Source of the DNA: Streptantibioticus_C sp963761325
GTDB taxonomy: Bacteria; Actinomycetota; Actinomycetes; Streptomycetales; Streptomycetaceae
Length of the DNA: 64,000 nucleotides
Assembly: GCA_963761325.1 (NCBI GenBank)
Contig: CAVXGZ010000001.1
Span: 1,674,001-1,738,000, forward strand
Reading direction: 5' to 3'
Position numbers and translations under genes: made by a program. The notes beneath the pieces are model-generated. The model did not search any database. It had not been told where the DNA came from and saw only the letters and a program-made list of their open reading frames with translations. Shown here in pieces: positions 16,800 through 25,765 of this stretch (within the stretch, counting starts at the first letter, position 1; the number at the start of each line of letters is the position of its first letter).

Positions 16800-19151
16800 T
16801 CATCGCCGGCGAAGCAGCGCCACCGGTGCCCGGGCGAACAACTCCGTTGCCGGGACCGGGCCGTGGAGCTCGCGGCCGGTCAGCAGGTCGGTCCACTCAC
16901 CGGGCGGCAGGGCGAGCGAGGTCTCCCGCCAGCCGCCCGCCTCCGCCAGCCGGCGGCTGAGCCGGGTGACCGCGGCGACCACCCGCCCGTCCCGGCAGAA
17001 CGCCACCAGGTGATCGGCCGCCGCGCCCTCGGCCGGCAGCGCCCAGTAGCCGCCGTCCGCCCCGAACGCCTGCGGCCACTGACGGCGCAGCCGCAGCGCG
17101 TGCGCGGTCAGCAGCAGCTTCTCGCCGTGGAGGCCCGGCCCCGGCTCGGCGTCGGCCAGCCGCTCGGGCAGCGGCGGGCCGAACCGGGCCGGATGGCGGT
17201 TGTCCGGGTCGACCAGCGCGGTGTAGACGCCCTCGGTGCCCTGGTAGAGGTCGGGCACGCCGGGCATCGTCAGGTGCAGCAGCGCGGCGCCAAGCACGTT
17301 GGCCCGGGTGTGCGGATCGAGGGTGCGGGCGAACCGGGCCACGGTGTCGAGCGCCGGACCGCCGGGACCGGCCTCGACGAACTCCGCCACCGCCCGCTCG
17401 TACTCCTCGTCCCGCTCGGTCCACGAGGTGTGCAGCCCGGCCTCGCGCACCGACTTGAGCACCGCGGCCGTCAGCCGGTCCGGGTGGGGGAGGCCCAGCC
17501 CGAACGAGGTCTGCCAGGCCAGGTAGGCCACGTGCGCGTCCGGTGCCCGCACCCGCGACCGCCCGTCGGCCTCGGCCAGCAGCCGCGCCCAGTCGTCCGG
17601 TACCTCGGACAGCACCGCGAGCGCCGCCCGCACGTCCGCGCTGCGCTTGGTGTCGTGGGTGGACAGCACGGTGCCGGAGTGCGGCCAGTCGCGCTGCAGC
17701 CGTTCGCAGAACGCGTGGAAACCGGCCGCCGAGGTGCCCGGGCGGCCGGGATCGCCGCCCACCTCGTTCGGGCCGAGCAGCGGCACGTAGCGGTAGAACG
17801 CGCAGTCCTCCAGCGACTTGGCCCGGGCCGCGGCGGCCACCTGCCCGAACCGCACCGCGAAGTCCTCCCGCGCGGCGCCCTCCCCGAGCCGCCGCAGTGC
17901 CAGGTCGCGCACCGCCTCGACCGCCCGCGCCCGCTCCGGCGTGCCGGCCGCGCGGCGGGCCCGGGCCGCCACCTCGTCCAGCACCGCGGCGGAGCGCGCC
18001 TCGTCCCGGTAGGGCCGGTAGACCGGCATCCGGACCAGCACCTCGCGGATCGCGGTGCGCAGCTCCGCGAGCGGCTGCCCCGGGCACGCCCGCTCGGCGG
18101 CGCGGGCCAGCCGGTCCACCTCGGCGGCCAGGTCGCGGGTGACGACCCGGTGGGCGGCCCGGCGCGCGGTGGCCGGCCACTCGCCGCCCCGGTCCGCCGG
18201 CACGCCGGTGAACTCCCGGTAGACCCCGGCCAGCCGGGCCGCCCCGGCCGGGTCGGTGAACAGCCCGTCGACCACCCGCAGCGCGTCGTAGCCGGTGGTG
18301 CCGGAGCACTGCCAGCCGTCCGGCAGCGGTTCGTCGGCGGCGAGGATCTTCTCCACCACCGTCCAGCGCCCGCCGCCGGCCTCCCGCAGCCGGGCCAGGT
18401 AGCCGGCCGGGTCGGCGAGCCCGTCGGGGTGGTCGACGCGCAGCCCCTCCACCACGCCCTCGCGCAGCAGCCGCAGGATCGTCGCGTGGGTGGCGTCGAA
18501 GACCTCCGGGTCCTCCACCCGCACCCCGGCCAGCTCGGAGATGGTGAAGAAGCGCCGGTAGTTCAGCTCGGTGGCCGCCAGCCGCCACCAGGCGAGCCGG
18601 TAGTGCTGCGCCGCCAGCAGCTCCGGCAGCGGCAGCTCCTCGGTGCCGGGCCGCAGCGGGAAGACGTGCTCGTGGTAGCGCAGTTCGCCGTCCGCCGCGG
18701 TCAGCGACGCCGTCTCGCCGGCGAGCGGGCCGCCGAGCACCGGCAGCACGACCTGCCCGCCGCCCGCCTCCCAGTCGATGTCGAACCACCGCGCGTACCG
18801 GCTGCCGGGGCCGTCCCGCAGCACCTGCCACCAGGCCGCGTTCAGCCGTCCCTCGGCGGGCAGCGCCATGTGGTTGGGCACGATGTCCAGCACCAGGCCG
18901 AGCCCGTGCTCCCGCGCGGTGCGCGCCAGCGCCCGCAGCCCCTGCTCGCCGCCCAGCTCGGCGCGCACCCGGTCGTGGCCGGTCACGTCGTAGCCGTGCG
19001 TCGAACCCGGCACCGCCTCCAGCACCGGTGACAGGTGCAGGTGCGAGACGCCCAGCGAGGCCAGGTACGGCACCGCGCGCTCGGCCGCCGCGAAGGGGAA
19101 GCCGGGCTGCAGCTGCAACCGGTAGGTGGCGGTGGGCACCGCGGCGGTCAC
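16800..19151 (-). CDS. treY: Malto-oligosyltrehalose synthase
   Basis: A 783-residue GH13 enzyme that isomerises the reducing-end alpha-1,4 bond of a maltodextrin to alpha,alpha-1,1, giving maltooligosyltrehalose. The N-terminus TATYRLQLQPGFPF and the loop VPGSTHGYDVTGHDRV are typical. Region I is DIVPNHM (89-95), the nucleophile is D240 in EGLRVDHPDG and the acid is E267 in VVEKIL. The start is GTG 19151, which overlaps the stop of treX by four bases (GTGA), so the two are translationally coupled. Product goes to TreZ. Confidence 0.95.
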   Translation of the reverse strand: MTAAVPTATYRLQLQPGFPFAAAERAVPYLASLGVSHLHLSPVLEAVPGSTHGYDVTGHDRVRAELGGEQGLRALARTAREHGLGLVLDIVPNHMALPAEGRLNAAWWQVLRDGPGSRYARWFDIDWEAGGGQVVLPVLGGPLAGETASLTAADGELRYHEHVFPLRPGTEELPLPELLAAQHYRLAWWRLAATELNYRRFFTISELAGVRVEDPEVFDATHATILRLLREGVVEGLRVDHPDGLADPAGYLARLREAGGGRWTVVEKILAADEPLPDGWQCSGTTGYDALRVVDGLFTDPAGAARLAGVYREFTGVPADRGGEWPATARRAAHRVVTRDLAAEVDRLARAAERACPGQPLAELRTAIREVLVRMPVYRPYRDEARSAAVLDEVAARARRAAGTPERARAVEAVRDLALRRLGEGAAREDFAVRFGQVAAAARAKSLEDCAFYRYVPLLGPNEVGGDPGRPGTSAAGFHAFCERLQRDWPHSGTVLSTHDTKRSADVRAALAVLSEVPDDWARLLAEADGRSRVRAPDAHVAYLAWQTSFGLGLPHPDRLTAAVLKSVREAGLHTSWTERDEEYERAVAEFVEAGPGGPALDTVARFARTLDPHTRANVLGAALLHLTMPGVPDLYQGTEGVYTALVDPDNRHPARFGPPLPERLADAEPGPGLHGEKLLLTAHALRLRRQWPQAFGADGGYWALPAEGAAADHLVAFCRDGRVVAAVTRLSRRLAEAGGWRETSLALPPGEWTDLLTGRELHGPVPATELFARAPVALLRRR

Positions 19152-21286
19152 GCCGGCCGCCGCAGCACCGTCACGCAGCGGTCGGCCAGCCGCAGCCGGT
19201 CGCCGCCGCGCAGCCGGCGCCCGGTGCCCGCCGGCACGCCGTCCGGCAGCGCGGTGTCCACCACGACCTGCCACTCCTTGCCGTGGTCGACCGGCACCGT
19301 GAAGTCCAGCTCCTCGGCGGCCGCGTTGAACATCAGCAGGAAGGAGTCGTCGGTGATCCGCTCGCCGCGCGGACCCGGCTCGGAGATGGCGTGGCCGTTG
19401 AGGAAGACCACCACGGACCGCGCCTGCGCCGCATGCCAGTCCCGCTCGGTCATCGCCTCGCCCTCCGGGGTGAACCAGGCGATGTCGGACAGCTCGTCGC
19501 CGGTGCCGGCGATCGGGCGGCCGTGGAAGAAGCGGCGGCGCCGGAAGACCGGGTGGTCGCGGCGCAGCCACACCATCGTGCGGGTGAACTCCAGCATCCG
19601 CAGCGCCTCTTCGGCATCCTCGGACTTCTCGCCGTCCCGCTCCGGCCAGGCCACCCACGTCAACTCGCTGTCCTGGCAGTACGTGTTGTTGTTCCCGTGC
19701 TGGGTGCGGCCGAACTCGTCGCCGTGGCTGAGCAGCGGCACGCCCTGCGAGAGCATCAGGGTGGCGATCAGGTTGCGGGTCTGGCGGCCGCGCAGCCGCA
19801 GCACCTCCGGGTCGTCGGTCGGGCCCTCGACGCCGCAGTTCCACGACCGGTTGAAGCTCTCGCCGTCCCGGTTGTCCTCGCCGTTCGCCTCGTTGTGCTT
19901 CTCGTCGTAGCTGACCAGGTCGCGCAGGGTGAAGCCGTCGTGGCAGGTGACGAAGTTGACGGAGGCCAGCGGGCGGCGGCCGTCGTCCTGGTAGAGGTCG
20001 GAGGAGCCGGTCAGCCGGGAGCCGAACTCGGCCAGCGTCGCCGGCTCTCCGCGCCACAGGTCGCGCACGGTGTCGCGGTACTTGCCGTTCCACTCGGTCC
20101 ACAGCGGCGGGAAGTTGCCCACCTGGTAGCCGCCCTCGCCCACGTCCCACGGCTCGGCGATCAGCTTCACCTGGCTGACCACCGGGTCCTGCTGCACCAG
20201 GTCGAAGAAGGACGAGAGCCGGTCCACCTCGTGGAACTGCCGCGCCAGCGTGGCCGCCAGGTCGAAGCGGAAGCCGTCGACGTGCATGTCGGTCACCCAG
20301 TAGCGCAGCGAGTCCATGATCATCTGCAGCGCGTGCGGGCTGCGCATCAGCAGCGAGTTCCCGGTGCCGGTGGTGTCGGTGTAGTAGCGCGGATCCTCGG
20401 CCAGCCGGTAGTAGGAGGCGTTGTCCAGGCCGCGGAACGACAGCGTCGGCCCGAGGTGGTTGCCCTCGGCCGTGTGGTTGTAGACCACGTCGAGGATCAC
20501 CTCGATGCCGGCCGCGTGCAGCGCCCGCACCGCCGTCTTGAACTCCAGCACCTGCTGGCCGCGGTCGCCCATCGAGGCGTAGGCGTTGTGCGGCGCGAAG
20601 AAGCCGATGGTGTTGTAGCCCCAGTAGTTGGACAGCCCGGCGTCGACCAGCCGGTTGTCGGTGACGAACTGGTGCACCGGCATCAGCTCCAGCGCGCTGA
20701 CCCCCAGCTCCACCAGGTGCTCGATGACCGCCGGGTGGGCGAGCGCCGCGTAGGTGCCGCGGATCTCCGGCGGCAGCCCGGGGTGGCGCATCGTCAGGCC
20801 CTTGACGTGCGCCTCGTAGAGCACCGTGCGGTGGTAGTCCACCCGCGGCGGCCGGTCGTTGGCCCAGTCGAAGAACGGGTTGATCACCACGGAGGCCATG
20901 GTGTGCGGCGCCGAGTCCAGGTCGTTGCGGGCCTCGGGGCGGTCGAAGCGGTACCCGTAGACCGACTCGTCCCAGTCGACGGTGCCGCTCATCGCCTTGG
21001 CGTACGGGTCGAGCAGCAGCTTCGCGGAGTTGCACCGCCGGCCGGCCGCCGGGTCGTACGGGCCGTGCACCCGGAACCCGTAGCGCTGGCCGGGCATCAC
21101 CCCGGGCACGAAGGCGTGCCGCACGAAGGCGTCCGACTCGCGCAGCTCCAGCGCCGTCTCCGAGCCGTCGTCGTGCAGCAGGCACAGCTCGACCCGCTCG
21201 GCGACCTCCGAGAAGACGGCGAAGTTGGTGCCGGCGCCGTCGTAGGTGGCACCGAGGGGATACGTCTGACCCGGCCAGAGCTGCAT
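19148..21286 (-). CDS. glgX: Glycogen debranching enzyme (GlgX/TreX)
   Basis: A 712-residue GH13 isoamylase-type enzyme that removes side chains from glycogen to feed linear glucans to TreY. It opens with MQLWPGQTYPLGATYDGAGT, the carbohydrate-binding beta domain. Region I is DVVYNH (266-271), the nucleophile D342 lies in DGFRFDLAAT, the acid/base E378 in LIAEPWD, and the later Asp D450 in VTCHDGFTLRD. The start chosen is ATG 21286 with GGAAGAG eight bases upstream; an ATG at 21346 would add 20 residues and is possible. It overlaps treY by four bases. Confidence 0.93.
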   Translation of the reverse strand: MQLWPGQTYPLGATYDGAGTNFAVFSEVAERVELCLLHDDGSETALELRESDAFVRHAFVPGVMPGQRYGFRVHGPYDPAAGRRCNSAKLLLDPYAKAMSGTVDWDESVYGYRFDRPEARNDLDSAPHTMASVVINPFFDWANDRPPRVDYHRTVLYEAHVKGLTMRHPGLPPEIRGTYAALAHPAVIEHLVELGVSALELMPVHQFVTDNRLVDAGLSNYWGYNTIGFFAPHNAYASMGDRGQQVLEFKTAVRALHAAGIEVILDVVYNHTAEGNHLGPTLSFRGLDNASYYRLAEDPRYYTDTTGTGNSLLMRSPHALQMIMDSLRYWVTDMHVDGFRFDLAATLARQFHEVDRLSSFFDLVQQDPVVSQVKLIAEPWDVGEGGYQVGNFPPLWTEWNGKYRDTVRDLWRGEPATLAEFGSRLTGSSDLYQDDGRRPLASVNFVTCHDGFTLRDLVSYDEKHNEANGEDNRDGESFNRSWNCGVEGPTDDPEVLRLRGRQTRNLIATLMLSQGVPLLSHGDEFGRTQHGNNNTYCQDSELTWVAWPERDGEKSEDAEEALRMLEFTRTMVWLRRDHPVFRRRRFFHGRPIAGTGDELSDIAWFTPEGEAMTERDWHAAQARSVVVFLNGHAISEPGPRGERITDDSFLLMFNAAAEELDFTVPVDHGKEWQVVVDTALPDGVPAGTGRRLRGGDRLRLADRCVTVLRRPA

Positions 21287-21567
21287 GTCGTCGACTCTTC
21301 CATTCGGCTTGGCGGCCGCCGGCCCGAACGCCCTTTGCCCGCTCATCTTCCCCTGAAAGGGTGGACGGTCAGCGGTCCTTCCGTACCACCGATGGTATGC
21401 GGCTCCATCCGGGCAGGTCGCACGCGCGCGGTACCGGCGCCCCGCACGGTGGCGAACACGTGAAACCTGTCGGTCGCGTCAGCCGTTCGGCTGCACCTTC
21501 TCGCGCCGCCGCAGTAGTCTCCTTGATCGTGGACGGGGGGAGCGAGAGCGAGGGGAGAGGCGGCGCG

Positions 21568-22827
21568 GTGGACACGTCGGGCGGACTGGTGCTGCCGGGC
21601 GGTGGCGACCAGGAGGGGCAGGCCGCCTCCGAGGTGGCGACCACCGCGGTGCAGCTCGCCCGCGCCGGCACCGGCGTGCAGATCGGCGCCGACCTGGACT
21701 GGGACGCGCGCGCCTGGGAGGAGGTGCGCACCCGCGCCCGCCGGGCCGGCCGGGCCTACGTCTGGCTCAACCTGGTGGAGCAGCGGCTGCGCACCGTGGT
21801 GGACGCCGTGCTGCGCCCGGTCTACGAACCGGTGCACGGCGAGGAGTGGGTGGTCGCCGCCGCGGGCCCGGCCGGCCACGAGTGGGTGCAACGGGCCGCC
21901 GCGGTACGGGAGGTGAGCCGCCGCAAGGGCTACCTGCTCGACCCGGCCGACGACAACATCCTCAGCTTCCTGACCCTGCCGCAGCTGCGCGAGCTGATCG
22001 TCCAGCACTGGCCGTGCTTCGACCCCTACCTCGACGAGCGCCGCGAACTCGAACTCGTCCTGGACGAGCTGGAGGTCGCCCGGCACGTCGTCAACCGCAA
22101 CCGCGCGCTGTCCGAGACCGTGCTCGCCCAGTCCGAGCGCGCCGCCACCCGGCTGATCGACATGCTCGGCGGCCACCGCTACGACGCCGGCGCCGCCGAC
22201 CGGATGCCGGTGGACGCGGTCGAGGAGATCGTCGGCGACCGCTACGCCGACGTCATCGGCGTCCACCCCGACCGGGTCCGGCTGCTGCGCCGGCTGCCCG
22301 CCGAGGAGCTGTTCGGCAACGCCCGCCGGCTCGACGCCATAGGCATAGGGCTCAACCTGCTGGTGCAGAACTACTCCGGCCGCCGCCTGGTGCGGCTCGC
22401 CGAGTCGGGCAGCAGGGTGCGGCTGCTCTTCCTCAACCCGGCCAGCAGCACGGTCCGCCGCCGCGAGCGCGAACTCGGCCTGGGCCGCGGCGAGATGAGC
22501 CGCGCCGTGGAGATGAACATCATCCACATGCGCCGGGTGCGGGCCCGGCTGCGCGACCCGGGGGCCTTCGAGATCCGGGTCTACGACGAGACCCCGCGCT
22601 TCACCGCCTACCTGGTGGACGGCGACGGCGCGGACGGCCTCGCCGTCGTCCAGTCCTACCTGCGCAAGGTCCGCGGCATGGACGCGCCGGTCCTGGTGCT
22701 GCGCGGCGGCGGCCGCCGGGTCGTCCAGCGGTACGGCGGCTCCCCGGCCGACCGGGACGGCGGCCTGTTCGAGATCTACCGCGAGGAGTTCGAAGGCGTC
22801 TGGACGGACTCCCGCCCGGTCTCGTGA
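21568..22827 (+). CDS. SAV2148-type HEPN domain protein
   Basis: A 419-residue protein of the SAV2148-like family, known to me from Streptomyces as a HEPN domain family of unknown role. The start is GTG 21568, with GGGGAGAGG 7 bases upstream. Residues 50-90 are helical and carry RPVYEPVH (R83...H90), an Rx6H arrangement of the kind used by HEPN ribonucleases. The second half is an alpha/beta region with LLFLNPAS...RRRERELG at about 290-310 and FEIRVYDETPRFTAYLVDGDG, which looks like a phospholipase D-like or sensor fold. No membrane segment. It is divergent from glgX. Function is not established. Confidence 0.78.
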   Translation: MDTSGGLVLPGGGDQEGQAASEVATTAVQLARAGTGVQIGADLDWDARAWEEVRTRARRAGRAYVWLNLVEQRLRTVVDAVLRPVYEPVHGEEWVVAAAGPAGHEWVQRAAAVREVSRRKGYLLDPADDNILSFLTLPQLRELIVQHWPCFDPYLDERRELELVLDELEVARHVVNRNRALSETVLAQSERAATRLIDMLGGHRYDAGAADRMPVDAVEEIVGDRYADVIGVHPDRVRLLRRLPAEELFGNARRLDAIGIGLNLLVQNYSGRRLVRLAESGSRVRLLFLNPASSTVRRRERELGLGRGEMSRAVEMNIIHMRRVRARLRDPGAFEIRVYDETPRFTAYLVDGDGADGLAVVQSYLRKVRGMDAPVLVLRGGGRRVVQRYGGSPADRDGGLFEIYREEFEGVWTDSRPVS

Positions 22828-22837
22828 CCCGCGCCGG

Positions 22838-23710
22838 TCAGAACGCGTGCCAGCGCACCGCCGGGTCCGGCGCGCGCAGCGAGTCCACCCGGCGGCGGAA
22901 CTCCGCGAGCGCCGCCGGGTTCGCCGGGGCGTGCTGCGCCACCCAGGCGCAGCCGGCCGTCTCGCGCGCCCCGCGCAGCACCGCGCAGCCGGCCCACTCC
23001 CGCACGTCCCGGCCGTAGGCCGCGCAGAACGCCGCGTAGTCGGCCGGGTCGAGCCCGTAGCGGTCCAGGGCGAGCGCCATCACCACGAGATCGTGCTCCG
23101 GCAGGTCGTCGGCGAAGGTCTCCAGGTCGGTGAGGACCGGGCCGTCCGGGCCCACCAGCACGTTGCGCGGCAGCGCGTCGCCGTGCACCGCCGTCGTCGG
23201 CAGGCCGGCCGACAGCCGGGCGACGCCGTCCGCGAACCGCTCGCGCCGCTCCCGCAGGAACCGGGCGTCCCGCGGATCGATCGCGTCCCCGGCCAGCCGC
23301 AGCCAGCCCTCCACGCCGCCGAGCGGATCGCGCCCCGGCAGGGCGAACCGCGGCCGGGGCAGCGCGTGCACCGCCTTCAGCAGCCCGGCCAGGTCCGCGC
23401 CGCCGGCCGGCCGCACGGCGTCCGGCAGCCGCTGCCAGTACGTCACCGGGTGCCCCTCGACCAGTTCGGCGGGGCGTCCGGCCGCCCGGACCGCGGGCAC
23501 CCCGTGCCCGGCCAGCCAGCCGGCGACCCGCACCGCGTGCCGGGCCCGCTCCAGCAGCGCCGCGTCCCGGCCCACCTTGACCACCAGGCCGCCGGACGCG
23601 AACACCGCGTTCTCGCCGAGGGCCAGCAGCCGCGCGTGCGCCGCGTCCGGGCCGATCACGGCGGCCAGTACCCGCCGGGCCCGCCGCTCGGTGAACGCGG
23701 CCGGCGTCAC
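22838..23710 (-). CDS. Aminoglycoside phosphotransferase-like kinase
   Basis: A 290-residue APH/choline kinase-fold protein. The ATP lysine fits K45 in GGLVVKVGRD, the catalytic loop is VHGDALPRNVL (H176, D178, N183) and the metal aspartate is D195 in LTDLETF. Such proteins phosphorylate small hydroxylated molecules; many in actinobacteria have no link to antibiotics, and no resistance claim is made here. The start GTG 23710 overlaps the stop of the upstream cupin-like gene by four bases (GTGA), indicating coupled translation. It converges on the HEPN gene with a 10-base gap. Confidence 0.85.
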   Translation of the reverse strand: MTPAAFTERRARRVLAAVIGPDAAHARLLALGENAVFASGGLVVKVGRDAALLERARHAVRVAGWLAGHGVPAVRAAGRPAELVEGHPVTYWQRLPDAVRPAGGADLAGLLKAVHALPRPRFALPGRDPLGGVEGWLRLAGDAIDPRDARFLRERRERFADGVARLSAGLPTTAVHGDALPRNVLVGPDGPVLTDLETFADDLPEHDLVVMALALDRYGLDPADYAAFCAAYGRDVREWAGCAVLRGARETAGCAWVAQHAPANPAALAEFRRRVDSLRAPDPAVRWHAF

Positions 23711-24081
23711 GCCTCGTCGGCTTCCACCCGGTATCCCGGCACCGAGGGCCACCGCACGGTGAGCACCACCGACTCCTGCTCGGCGTACCAGGAGTGGTCC
23801 ACGCCCCGGCCCCACACCACGTAGTCGCCCTGCTCGGCCAGGAGCACGCTGCGGCCGGGCAGTTCGACCCGGAAGCGCCCGCTGATCAGCACGAGCAGCG
23901 CGGTGCGCTCCTCACCGGTCACCCAGCGGGCCCGTTCGTCGCCGGCCGGGTGGATGCCCCACTTGATCTCCACGTCGTCGCTGTGCCGGGGATCCTCGGC
24001 GTCCTTGAACCGTCCGAGCAGCCATCCCCGGTCCAACGGGGCGTCCACTCCCGCGTTGCCCACGTACACCGTGCCGTCCAT
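23707..24081 (-). CDS. Small cupin-fold protein of unknown function
   Basis: A 124-residue protein with the strand pattern of a one-domain cupin: VEIKWGIHPAGDERARW, then ALLVLISGRFRVELPGRSVLLAEQGD and VWGRGVDHSW. Histidine and acidic residues at positions compatible with metal binding are seen (H45, H97 region), but the classic cupin motif is not complete. It has no signal peptide or catalytic serine-lysine arrangement, so a signal peptidase label sometimes given to similar proteins is not supported. It precedes and overlaps the phosphotransferase gene, suggesting the two act together. Confidence 0.7.
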   Translation of the reverse strand: MDGTVYVGNAGVDAPLDRGWLLGRFKDAEDPRHSDDVEIKWGIHPAGDERARWVTGEERTALLVLISGRFRVELPGRSVLLAEQGDYVVWGRGVDHSWYAEQESVVLTVRWPSVPGYRVEADEA

Positions 24082-24107
24082 GCAGCGGACCGTAGCAGGC
24101 GGCCCGG

Positions 24108-24878
24108 TCAGGCGGTCAGCGGCACCGGGACAGCGAGCGGGCGGCGGGCGGCGTCGTGCCGGCGCAGCACGAGGCGGGCCACCTGCGGGGCGTCGCCCAG
24201 CACCTCGGCGGTCGCGTCGGCGCCGGCGGCCGCCGCGGCGCGGGCCACCCGGTCCGGCAGGAAGCCGGGCGCGAGCATGTAGCGGGCCACCACCACCCGC
24301 CGGGCGCCGGCCTCCCGCAGCGCGCGCACCGCCTCACCCGTGTCCGGCGACGCGGTGGAGGCGTAGGCCGGCCGCACGTCGAACCAGCCGGCGGCGCGGC
24401 GCCAGTCCCGGGCGAGTGCGGCCACCGCGGCGAGCGCCGCGGGGTCGCCGGAGCCGGCCGCCGCGAGCACCACACCGGTGCCGGCCCGTCCGCCGCCCGC
24501 GCCGGCCTCGGCCAGCCGCCGCTCCAGCGCCTCGGCCAGCAGCGGCGAGGGACCCAGCACGTCGGCCTGACGGAACGTCAACTCCGGGTGGCGCAGCGCC
24601 GCTTCGGCCAGCGCGGCGGGCACGTCCCAGGTGGCGTGGAACGCCCGGGACAGCAGCAGCGGCACCGCGGTGACCTCGCGCACCCCGTCGGCCGCCAGCC
24701 GCTCCACCGCCCGCGCGACGCCGGGCGGGCAGTGGTCGAGGAAGGCGGTCTCCACCCGCAGTCCCGGCCGCAGGCCGCCGATCCGCTCGGCCAGCGCCCG
24801 CACGGTGGCCGCGTGCCGGGGGTCGCGGCTGCCGTGCGCCACCACGAGCAGCGCCGGGCGGGCGGGACGCGCGGTCAT
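24108..24878 (-). CDS. Sirohydrochlorin chelatase-like protein (CbiX family)
   Basis: A 256-residue CbiX-type protein with two similar halves. The first metal-site histidine is H15 in LLVVAHGSRDPRH and a second is H81 in LSRAFHATWDVP. This family inserts iron or cobalt into sirohydrochlorin. Since sulfite reductase needs siroheme and this gene ends the sulfur block, iron insertion is the natural inference. The start ATG 24878 overlaps the stop of the ABC permease by four bases (ATGA), so it belongs to the same transcript. Confidence 0.87.
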   Translation of the reverse strand: MTARPARPALLVVAHGSRDPRHAATVRALAERIGGLRPGLRVETAFLDHCPPGVARAVERLAADGVREVTAVPLLLSRAFHATWDVPAALAEAALRHPELTFRQADVLGPSPLLAEALERRLAEAGAGGGRAGTGVVLAAAGSGDPAALAAVAALARDWRRAAGWFDVRPAYASTASPDTGEAVRALREAGARRVVVARYMLAPGFLPDRVARAAAAAGADATAEVLGDAPQVARLVLRRHDAARRPLAVPVPLTA

Positions 24879-25765
24879 ACCAGCAGTCCCCGCGAGCGCA
24901 GCACCCGGCGTTCCACCGGCCGGAAGACCAGCAGTTCGATGCCGATGCCGACGACGAGGATCAGCGAGATCGCCGACAGCACGCCCGGCATGTCGGAGTC
25001 CGTCCGGGCGTTTTCCAGCAACTGGCCGAGCCCGACGCCCAGTTGGGGGGAGGTGGCGATGATCTCGGCGGCCATCAGGGAGCGCCAGGAGAACGCCCAG
25101 CCCTGCTTGAGCCCCGCGAGGTAGCCGGGCAGCGCGGCCGGCAGCAGGATGTGCCGCACCCCGCGCAGTCCGGTCGCCCCGATCGTGCGGCCGGCCCGCA
25201 GGAACAGCGGCGGCACCTGGTCGATGCCGGAGACCAGGCCGTTGGCGATCGACGGGACCGCGCCGAGCAGCACGACCGCGTAGATCGTGGAGTCGTCCAG
25301 CCCGAACCAGATGATCGCGGCCGGCACCCAGGCCACCGACGGCATGGACTGCAGACCGGACAGGATCGGCCCGATCGCCGCCCGCACCGGCCTGACCCGG
25401 GCCACCACCAGCCCGAGCGGGGTGCCGATCGCGACGGCGGCCAGGAAGCCCAGGCCGCCGCGGGACAGCGAGGTCCAGATGTAGCCCAGCAGCGTGCCCT
25501 GCAGCCACATCGTGTGCACCGAGCGGGCCACGTCCACCGGGCTGGGCAGCTCGTAGTGCGGCTTGAGCTGGAAGTGGTACGCCAACTGCCAGACCACGAC
25601 GACCAGGGCCACCGCCACCAGCGGCGGCGCGACCTTGGTCCGCAGGATGCGGCCGAGCGGCACCTTCTGCGCGGCCCGGGTCTCCAGCGCGTCCAGCCCC
25701 GCCTCCAGACCCGCGAGGTCGGCGGTGGCGCGCTCGTGGTGCCGTGCTGCCTCAGTGTCGGCCAT
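24875..25765 (-). CDS. ABC transporter permease, sulfonate/taurine type
   Basis: A 296-residue inner-membrane protein with about six membrane segments, the first at roughly 48-68 after a long charged N-terminus. The EAA-type loop that docks on the ATPase is in SLMAAEIIATSPQLGVGLGQLL. It fits the SsuC/TauC/nitrate branch of the binding-protein-dependent transport family. Its start overlaps the ATPase gene by 14 bases and its stop overlaps the chelatase gene by four, so it is the middle member of a coupled set. Position in the sulfur block suggests uptake of alkanesulfonates or a related sulfur source. Confidence 0.88.
   Translation of the reverse strand: MADTEAARHHERATADLAGLEAGLDALETRAAQKVPLGRILRTKVAPPLVAVALVVVVWQLAYHFQLKPHYELPSPVDVARSVHTMWLQGTLLGYIWTSLSRGGLGFLAAVAIGTPLGLVVARVRPVRAAIGPILSGLQSMPSVAWVPAAIIWFGLDDSTIYAVVLLGAVPSIANGLVSGIDQVPPLFLRAGRTIGATGLRGVRHILLPAALPGYLAGLKQGWAFSWRSLMAAEIIATSPQLGVGLGQLLENARTDSDMPGVLSAISLILVVGIGIELLVFRPVERRVLRSRGLLV

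Noticed and set aside
16800..21185. A 1461-codon open frame covering treY and part of the treX region
   Set aside because: The frame runs through treX out of phase; only its C-terminal 783 codons encode treY. The rest is a GC-driven shadow of treX.
22838..23710. Aminoglycoside resistance determinant
   Set aside because: The APH fold is shared by many small-molecule kinases; nothing here points to antibiotic substrates and the neighbours are a cupin-like protein and a chelatase.
23707..24081. Signal peptidase I
   Set aside because: The protein has no membrane segment or Ser/Lys catalytic motifs; it looks like a small cupin-fold protein.
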